DNA of 64,000 nt from Odontesthes bonariensis (taxonomy: Eukaryota > Chordata > Actinopteri > Atheriniformes > Atherinopsidae), in contig NC_134526.1 in the NCBI RefSeq assembly GCF_027942865.1, forward strand, positions 3,092,470 through 3,156,469, written 5' to 3'. Below the pieces are notes generated by a model. It saw only the letters and a program-made list of their open reading frames with translations, ran no database searches and had not been told where the DNA came from. Shown here one piece after another: positions 1 through 9,400 of this stretch. Positions within the stretch are counted from its first letter, which is position 1, and the number at the start of each line of letters is the position of its first letter. The position numbers and the translations under genes are program-made.

Positions 1-479
1 CTAAACTTTCAGAGCAGCTCAGACTCCAGGACTGATCATTGTATCCAAACAAACAGTCTCTGTCTCCTCCTTCTCTCCTGATTCCTCTGTAACTCACTGA
101 TATATCAACCTCTCCTCTCCACTCGACCTCCCAGTAACAGCGACCAGTCAGAACATTTCTACACAGCAGCTGAGGCCAGTCATCAAACCTGTCTGGATGA
201 TCAGGATATGACTGAACCTCCTCCACATATGTCACCTTCCTGTTGTTGTCAGACAGTTTCAGTTCTCTGTTCACTGTGTTTGTGTCAATTGTGAGTTGAC
301 AGGAATCTGATGGAGAGAACAAACACAATCCAGCTGCAGTTATTGATCTATCATCTGTTCACTTTGATCAATGAGTGATGTGACAGTGTGAAGATGGCTG
401 GATGTCATGAATCAGATGAAGAACACACTCACACTTCCTCAGCCCTGGTGTCAGCCATCGTTCTCCAGCAGGCTCCACC
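1..479 (-). CDS. Gene 1 junction exon and partial B30.2 (PRY-SPRY) exon
   Basis: The 47-bp junction exon (433-479) encodes [15 protein letters not shown] and splices in phase 1 to the B30.2 exon, which begins at 306 after a CCATCAG acceptor. The visible part holds the PRY start ([28 protein letters not shown]) and the SPRY core ([20 protein letters not shown]). The rest, including the variable loop that is poly-Ser in genes 2 and 3, lies off the left edge. B30.2 domains bind protein or other ligands through variable loops; the ligand here is unknown. Confidence 0.88.
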
Positions 480-3400
480 CTGAAAGGAGGAGGGGGGTCA
501 GAGCAGCACCGTCTCTTTCAGCATCAAACATGGACATTACATGGCTCTCACACACACTTTGGGCCTCATGCAAGAACCGTTCGTACGCACAGATTTGTTC
601 TTAAATCGTCCGTACGAGTGATTTAAGAGAATTTGCGCATTCACCAATCTTTTCGTATTTTACGTTTTCTTTCAGGTACGAACAGAATTTACGAGTGATC
701 CAGAGCTGTCGTAGGAGTTTCGTATAATAGTCCGCTGTTATTCCAATCAAGTTTGCTTGACTAATGGATTGTATATTTAATTACTTTGAAGAAAACATAA
801 ATAAATATACATTATACCCCATAATTATGCTGACATTATTCTGTTTGACTTAAATTGTGCACTAATTGAAGGTTAATTTGACTCTGTATATAACAAGGTC
901 AATGGGAAGCGTAACCAGCGGCTGTCTTGCTACTTTTGGATGCCTTAGCGTGTCAGGCTCTTGAAGAGAACGCGTGGAGACAGACGAATGGCTGACATCG
1001 CGATTAAGATTCCCAAGGACTGTGCTGCTGCAACTATGCAGCTTGCTGGAGCCACAACTTCAGAGAAAAACACGCCGATCAAACCCAATTCCACCACACG
1101 TCCAGGTCCTCACCACCCTTGGATTTTTGGCCACTGGAACCTTTCAGAGGGAGAATGGAGACAGATCGGGGGTGTCCCAGTCCTCTGTGAGTCGTGCGCT
1201 CCCCTTGGTCATCAAAGCTCTCATCAGTTTATCATCCATGGTACATCAGATTCCCATACACCGCAGTCCAACAAGTACAAATTAAGAGGGACTTTCATGC
1301 CGTGGCTGGACTGCCAATCATAATTGGAGCACGAGACACATACGCATCAAAGCACCCGTGCTGTCGTGGAGCGCACTGAGCTGAAGGCCAGGTGGGTGTG
1401 TCTCGATACCTCGTTCATGGCGCAATATTGCCATGAACGAGGGTCTCCACCTGAACCAGCCCAGGCAGACCAGAAGGTGTGGTGCCAGAAGACCCCCCTC
1501 ATGGACCACCCCATCAAAGTGCCATCATGATGAGGCAACAACTGATTGCACGGCTTTAGTTGCAGTCATCGATTGCCTGCCCAGGGCGAGACGTTTTTTT
1601 TTTTAAGCCATTTTCATATCAAACCATTTCTTCTGTATTTCGGTGACATCACGAACTACAGATGACATAGAATTAACAGCACTCGTAATTGCTTCCCATT
1701 TCTTGGCTTTAGCAGGTCCCGTAATTCCACTGCTGACACTGCTAAAAATGACAGATTTTCCTTTCTTAATCTCTGAAAGCAGAACTTCAGTCTCAGAGCC
1801 CCTAAAGTTGTACTTTTTGCGCCTTGATGCCATTCTCATAACTCAACACTCAACACTTCCTGGCACAGGAGAGAGGAAGCACAGCCTTATATGATATAAT
1901 TTAGGGCGTGGAGTATGCAAATCTACTATCCTCGTGCACGTGAACTTAGATACGCACAGGTGTGATTCATCATTTACGCAGGTCGTTTACACACTTTTTC
2001 CGAAGTTAAGAGCATTTGTTGAATCTGACGTGGCGTGTTCGTACGAGACCTTCTTACGAAAAAAAGTGAGAGAAATTTAGAATAAAAATACGAAAATGTT
2101 CTTGCATGAGGCCCATTGTTCTACACTGAGCACTGCATGAAAAGTGGGATTTTCGTCAGTATGCGGCACTGTAGATTGTCGTGAAATTTCAGGTTTACGG
2201 CTGTTTACGGCAATTTGCAGGCAATGCAGAAAACTGCCGTGAATTGCCGGAAATTGACGTGGGCCTGGCTTGGCAGACATCCCCCTATGACCCCCCTGCT
2301 CCTAATTCTGGGGGAGGCTATACAAATGCAAATCAGGGTTGCAGGGGGAGTTTTATCCCAGGTGAGATTTTTCTAAAAGGTAAAATCTCTGGTACAAATA
2401 GATCAGGCTAAGTATAGCCTAATTATAGACTCTTACATTTTAGCTTGAATTGATTAACTACTAGATTAACTACTGTGTATGTCATTAGCGATGGCAAATG
2501 TTATGTAAAAAAAGATACACAAAATCAGAATTAGTTTTTTTGGCCAGGTTGGCGTAAACAAACAAGGAATTTGACTCAATACAATAAAAACAATAACATA
2601 AAAAAGAATATAAAAAAAGACAGAACAGTAAGAATAGAATTAAGGCTACACATAAGAATAAGACACTATGGGTGGGAATGCAACTGCCTGGAGGGGGAGT
2701 GCAGCTGGGAATGTCTGCTTTCTTGTTGTCCCTATCATCCTAGAGCTCAACCACTGTGCATAGTGGCATGACTACAGTGACCTTTTCTTTGGTCTTACTT
2801 AAATGCACAGTGGATGTATTAACATCCACAATATTAATGAATGCTTTTGGATTTTCTCTCCCAAACTCCATTTTTGAAATAGCGCCTTCTGTGGTCATAA
2901 TACTGTGAATGAGAGAGTTCATAGTTGCAATGTTCACAGAAGCGCCGAGGTCTTTCCTTCCATCTTGGGACTTCCATCTTTCAACAAACAAGAGTTTCAC
3001 AGGCACACCTTTTTTATATCATAGACGCGAGCCAGGGCGAGCTTGTCTCGCAAGTCCTTCCGTATAACAATAACCTCGCATGTGATTGGAGGAGCCCGAC
3101 GAGCCTTCTACTCCTCATCACGTGAGAGATCATGGCCACGGCTACTTGCACGACTAGCATATAAACAAGTCAAGTCAAGTCAAGTCAAAGTTTATTTATA
3201 TAGCACATTTCATATTGTTACATAGACTCAATGTGCTTTAGTAAAAGAAAGAACAGTTAAAACATAAAAAAAAATAAAAAAAATTAAATATACTTAAAAC
3301 CCAATAAAATAAAATAGTACAATACAAAAATCAGTTAAAAATCAAAGTAAAAAGTTAATCATAATTCATTAATCATTAATCATAAGCTGACGAAAATAAA

Positions 3401-6400
3401 AATGTTATTATCGTACCTAGCTAGTTCTCAGACCTTCAGCTCCAGTTCCTGTGGTTTTGCTGCCTTGTCTACACGCTAGTAAGGATTTTTGCTACAATGG
3501 CTGGATGGCGTCTCGCATTTAGCTCTCCCGCCTAAACTCCTCTGGTTGAACGCGACCAACTTCCAGCCAGTCCGCAGACCGACCACAAGAAACTGTTGGT
3601 TGCCATCAGCGGACTGTCTCGTCAGTTGAGTCGGGTTGCTACTGGCATGAACGAGCAGTTCAGTGCCGTTAACTCCAGGTTGCTGTCCAGAGGCTAACTC
3701 AAAGAAAAGAAAACGGGTGCACAATCCTAAGATTGCGGTAAGAATATGTTTGATGACTGCTAGCTAAGCTAAACGTACTATAAAACCACGCCTTTGTTGG
3801 TAGCCCAAGCTAAAAGTAGCCTTGCAAAAGAACAATAGAAGCAGTGTAAGTTTCTTTATTAAAGTGTATTTTTTGTCTTGTAATTTACAGGAAGCCGTAC
3901 GCCGAGTTCACAACTCGGAGACCAATACTAGGCGCTGCGATCCGGAGCAAGGGTAAGATTTAAATAATATGCTTTCATTCTTCTGTATAAGGAAATGGAC
4001 ACGTTAATAGATACCGATCTTAACTGTATAATTTGTTTTCACAGGCTAAACTCTCCTCACAACGAGGCCGTCACCTCTTTTTTGCTAGGAGCTATGTCCG
4101 CAAGTCCAGATTTACACGATGCTGATGATGCCGGAATTGTGTGTAAGTAACTTTTTTTTTTTTTTTTTTTAACTGGTTCTCCTTCATTGCTTGATGTTAC
4201 TGTGACTTACGTTTGATTTTTATTAATTCCACTTTCATTTAATTGTTTTCCAGCGGCCTGTAAGACGTACTTTGAAAGCATACGCCGGAATTTCCGATAT
4301 AACCAGCCAAGATTTGCAGAGCAGGCGGAAGCTGCGAAGATTTCAGCTCGGAGTAGGTCGAGAAGAAAGAGGGTAAGACTTTTTTGTTGACTATTTTTCA
4401 GATGCATTGATAGATGTGTTGTGTCCATACGCAGTGCATAGCACAGTGCTGATTGCCTTTATTTATTTGTTTTTTACAGCTGTTGGAAGCGAGACAGAGT
4501 GTGCTAGTAGCGGCCGAGGAGGAACTCTGGAAGTCCGCAACTGTCGACCTGATGTTTGACGAGGAAGACTGCACTGTTGGCGGGGTGTCTGGATGGATAG
4601 TTCGTTCTCCCTCCTTCCGTAGCCAGGACCTCTCCGAACTCTGTACTACGTTGCAGTCGCGATTGGAGGGGACTCCGAAGTACAGAGCGACCCACCATAA
4701 GCGTCTGCAACACGGCCAGCCCTCGCACAGAACGCCGCCTACTGCTCCGAGGCTGCAGAGCGGCAGTTCACACAGTTGTAGTCAAGTCAAGTCAAGTCAA
4801 AGTTTATTTATAATGCACTTTTAAAAAAACAATAACAGCTGACCAAAGTGCTAACAGGAACACCTTGAGGGACATGAACAACACAGACAATAAGACTAGA
4901 AGACACCCATAAAACACAATAAATTAAAAATAAATAGATAAGACTCAAAGACCATAAAGGATCATAAAGAAATAAAAGCCTGGGCATAAAGATGGGTTTT
5001 AAGATCTGTTTTAAAAACAGCTAAGGTGGGAGCCAGGCGGATATGAAGAGGGAGCTCATTCCACAGTTTTGGGCCAAAAACAGCCAAGATTTTGGGTACT
5101 CTTTGAATCTTTGTCAGCTACCCATACATGTTGTGTGGGCAGATCTCCTGTGTGTGTGTGTTTTAAAAAAAATAATAAAGCTCTTTCTTTGCATAAACGT
5201 GTTTCTGGTAAATGTTCCTTGCCTCAATAAATTAAATCATGTCATGCAGTAGCCTACATAAAAGAAAAATGATATACAGCACAATAGCATATAAATTAAA
5301 TAATAAACATATAATAATAATAATATTATAAATATATATATCATAATAACTATAATTTATTATTGGGGTTTACATTTATGAGCGTGCCTACTGGTAGCTC
5401 TGCCAACCAATCACGAGTGATTTTACTTGTTTGAAAAGTAGTGGTTTCATCCAATCCTGAGTAAGGACATTCAGCGCCAGGCGCGCGGTTCTGCATTCAT
5501 ATGCTAATTAGAGCCGTGAACATGGTACGTTTCCGACAATTTGTGGCACCGACAAACGCCACGTTCGCAGCCTGTAAATTGTCGTTAACTGCCGAAAATT
5601 AGGGAGATTTTCGGGCGTTTACAGGGACAAAAATCCCACTTTTCATGCAATGGAGAGAGATGCTAACTGCTCATGAGGACTTCACACAGCCCCACTTCAG
5701 AAACACAGAAATGTCCCTTTAACTGGATGAATAAAGTCTCTGAATCTGCTGAATATGTTTCCTTACAGGCTGTGCATTAACCAGCAGATGGTTGCTGGTA
5801 TGTATGTTTTCTTTGGGGCCCATTTATCTGAGGAATGACACGATAAACCTCCATCATTCTGACAGATCCACGCTGTTTTAAGGGGACACCGGCTAATGCT
5901 GGCAGACATTTCCTCCTCCTCCTCACAGAGGTTTGCTCCTCCCTCGCTGCTCGGCATCACTTCTAACCAGCTCATGAGCCGGTTAGAAGGGAAATGATTA
6001 AAGCAGCAGAGCTCTCCATACCTGAGAGTGTCCAGCCTCCACTGTGGATCCTCCAGTCCAGCTGAGAGCTGCTTCACTACTGAGTCTCCTGGATGGTTGT
6101 AGCTCAGGTCCAGCTCTCTCAGATGGGAGGGGTTGGAGGTCAGAGCTGAGACCAGAGAAGCACAGCCTTCCTCTGTGATCAGACAGCCTGACAGGCTGCA
6201 GGAAACAACACAAATGGCAGAAACTGAGAGAAAAGACTCCAACAGCAGACACCATCCTGAACAGGTCAGCTGTTCATCCATGACTGTAAAGCAGAATTAA
6301 AATGATCAGCAGCTGAACAGTTGAATGAATCCTGACCTGAGAGCTTCCAGGTTACAGTTTGGACTCTGCAGTCCAACAGACAGCTGCTTCAGCCCTGAAT

Positions 6401-9400
6401 CCTGCAGGTTGTTGTTACTCAGGTCCAGTTCTGTCAGGCTGGAGGACTGGGAGCTGAGAGCTGAGGACAGAGCTGCACAGCTTCTCTCTGAGAGGTTACA
6501 GCCGCTCAGTCTGAGGAGGGAATAACAGGAAGAGAATTAAGTTATGTAGTTATTCATTATTCAAGTTAAAGATGGTTGAATTAATTAATAATGATGACAT
6601 TTATCCTAGTTATATATTATAAAGTGTTGCCACATTCTTGCAGCGTGTTTCTTTCCTCTTGATGTAAACTGATCTGATGGAACTGTTTGCTGTGAATCTG
6701 TGTTATCTACAAACTGAAATTATCTGACAAATAACTCAGTTATTTTCTCTCCTTTTAACAAGTAAACAGAGCATTTAAAACATATTTATCTCTGTACTCA
6801 CACAGCTTTGTTGGAGGCTTTGGCCACTGGCAGCAGCCTCAGAAGAGCCTCCTCTGAAGCAGAGTATTTCTTCAGCTCAAACTCATCCAGATGTTTTCCT
6901 GATGACAGTAAGATGAAGACCAGAGCTGACCACTGAGCAGGAGACAGTTTATCTGTGGAGAGACGTCCTGAACTCAGGGCCTGTTGGATCTGCTCCACCA
7001 GAGAACGATCATTCAGTTCATTCAGACAGTGGAACAGATTGATGCTTCTCTCTGCAGACAGATTCTCACTGATCTTCTTCTTGATGTAATCAACTGTTTC
7101 CTGATTGGTCTGTGAGCTACTTCCTGTCTGTGTCAGCAGGCCTCGTAGGAGCCTCTGATTGGTCTGCAGGGAAAGACCCAGGAGGAAGCGGAGGAACAGG
7201 TCCAGGTGTCCGTTTGGACTCTCTAAGGCCTTGTTCACAGAAATCTGATGGAAGAGAGTCTTTTTCAGTGTTTTAGACTTCTTAGACTTTGGTTGTTCTC
7301 CCATCAGGTTGAGTCCAGAGTTGATGAAGGTCCGATGCACATGAAGAGCAGCCAGAAACTCCTGAACACTCAGATGGATGAAGCAGAACACCTTCTCCTG
7401 GTACAGCCCTCTCTCCTCTCTAAAGATCTGTGTGAACACTCCTGAGTACACTGAGGCTGCTGAGATATCGATGCCACACTCTGTCAGGTCTGATTCATAG
7501 AAGATCAGGTTTCCTTTCTGCAGCTGCTCAAAAGCCAGTTTTCCCAGAGACTCAATCATCTTCCTGCTCTCTGGACTCCAGTGTGGATCTGTCGCAGCTC
7601 CTCCATCATACTTGAGCTTCTTCACTTTGGCCTGAACCACCAGGAAGTGGATGTACATCTCGGTCAGGGTGCTGGGCAGCTCTCCTCCCTCTCTGGTTTC
7701 CAACACTTTCTCCAGAACTGTAGCAGTGATCCAGCAGAAGACCGGGATGTGGCACATGATGTGGAGGCTTCGGGATGTCTGGATGTGGGAGATGATCCTG
7801 CTGGCCTGCTCCTCATCTCTGAACCTCTTCCTGAAGTACTCCTCCTTCTGTGGGTCAGTGAACCCTCTGACCTCTGTCACCATGCCGACACAGCCAGCAG
7901 GGATCTGACTGGCTGCTGCAGGTCGTGTGGTTATCCAGAGGCGAGCAGAGGGAAGCAGCTCCCCCCTGATGAGGTTTGTCAGCAGCACATCCACTGAGGT
8001 GGGCTCTGTAGCATCAGTCAGGGGCTCCTTGCTGTGGAAGTCCAGAGGAAGTCGACACTCATCCAGACCGTCAAAGATGAACACAACCTGGAACTGTTCA
8101 AAGCTGCAGATTCCTGCTGCTTTGGTCTCAGTAAAGAAGTGATGAACAAGCTCCACCAAGCTGAACTTTCTCTCTTTCAGCACATTCAGCTCTCTGAAAG
8201 TGAATGGAAACATGAAGTGGATGTCCTGGTTGGCTTTGCCTTCAGCCCAGTCCAGAGTGAACTTCTGTGTTAAGACTGTTTTCCCAATGCCAGCCACTCC
8301 CTTTGTCAGCACTGTTCTGATTGGTTCATCTCTTCCAGGTGGGCCTTTAAAGATGTCTTCCTGTCTGATGGATGTTTCTGCTCTGCCTGCTTTCCTGGAT
8401 GCTGCTTCAATCTGTCTGACCTCATGTTCATCATTGACCTCTCCGCTCCCTCCCTCTGTGATGTAGAGCTCTGTGTAGATCTGATTCAGAAGGGTTGGCT
8501 TTCCTGCTTTAGGAATCCCCTCAAACACACACTGGAACTTCTTCTTCAGAGCACATTTAAGTTTAAGTTGATGCAGTTCTGATTGAAGGCAAGAAATAAC
8601 ATCAGTAAACAGACATTTCCACCCTGTACAGAATGAGTATCTGAACATCTGCTGTTCTGTGTGCTGAGACATCAGTAAATGTGTCATTTATCCAGCAGGT
8701 TAAACCTTTAGAGAAATCCTCTTACTGCTCTGCAGACGGTCAGCCAGCTCCTCCTGCTTCATTCTCCTCAGGAAGTGAACTGTGATCTTCACTAACGCCT
8801 CTCTGCTGCTCCTCTGCTCTTCATCCTCACCCTCCCTCTGACTCTCTAAGCATTCTGGGTAATCTGGACTCAGAGCCTTCTGCATCTTCTTCAGCTCCTC
8901 CTTCACAAAAGTGAGCATGTTGTCCTCCAGCAGCTGGAACAGAAAACTATATGAATGAGCCGATCAGACTGAAACCATGGAGCCAAACATCAGATCCATG
9001 TTGGACACACTGACAACCCACTGGCCTACAGAGTGCAGCATGGAGATGGCTGTGAGCAGAACAGATGGGAAAGTAGTTATTGTACATGTACAGACCATAA
9101 ATATGGAGTCCAGCTGTGTTTGATGCTGCTGGGCAGACGGACCACTGGGACCCTCTGAGCTCTGCTGGTCCACTCTGAGGAGGAATCATGAAGAATGAGC
9201 TCACATTGTGTCTGTGCACACAGAGAGCAACACAAGCTGAAGGTCCATGAAGGGATGTGTGGATTTTAACCGCCTGGCCACGCCCACACCGTTCAGAGTT
9301 TGGAAAAGTTTCTCCATGACTTTTTTCCCCCCATGTCTTAAGAGTAACCTGACCAAGTTTGGAGCTGTTACCATTAAATCTGTAGGAGGAGTTCGATCAA

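Larger units (their letters stand above)
561..2114. mobile_element. PIF/Harbinger DNA transposon, internally deleted
   Basis: Terminal inverted repeats GGGCCTCATGCAAG at 561 and its complement ending at 2114, with further inverted similarity inwards. The insertion interrupts intron sequence that is continuous in gene 3 (around 54470). The target duplication is T-rich and too short to fix by eye. Two convergent coding remnants fit the two-gene Harbinger plan: a HARBI1-like nuclease (+) and a Myb/SANT-like protein (-). The deleted nuclease core makes it non-autonomous. Confidence 0.82.
2131..5652. mobile_element. CACTA/EnSpm (CMC)-type DNA transposon, 3.5 kb
   Basis: Inverted ends CACTGCATGAAAAGTGGGAT at 2131 and its complement (one mismatch) ending at 5652. 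Each is flanked by GAG (2128-2130 and 5653-5655), and the empty site in gene 3 (about 54478) has one GAG. CACTR ends with a 3-bp target duplication define the CMC/EnSpm superfamily. Both ends carry many short subterminal TTTACGGC/TGCCG-type motifs, as CACTA elements do. No recognisable transposase remains; the interior holds a spliced gene and two antisense LINE tails. About 5110-5500 is AT-rich without visible genes. Confidence 0.82.

Noticed and set aside
1643..1894. Plus-strand 83-codon ORF in the Harbinger element
   Set aside because: Antisense to the Myb/SANT-like frame, which has the recognisable pattern.
5763..6281. 172-codon minus-strand ORF as one coding exon
   Set aside because: Only 6022-6195 is LRR-coding with splice sites; the rest is intron read-through, and the extension also occurs only as intron in gene 3.
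7581..7997. Plus-strand ORF of 138 codons, repeated at 28545 and 57350
   Set aside because: It is antisense to the NACHT exon in all three genes and has no domain; the sense frame carries Walker motifs.
8579..8687. Upstream in-frame Met (MTHLLMSQ...) as start of the gene 1 NACHT protein
   Set aside because: Those codons lie in the 147-bp intron before a clear CTTCAATCAG acceptor, and the 5' exons join in phase.
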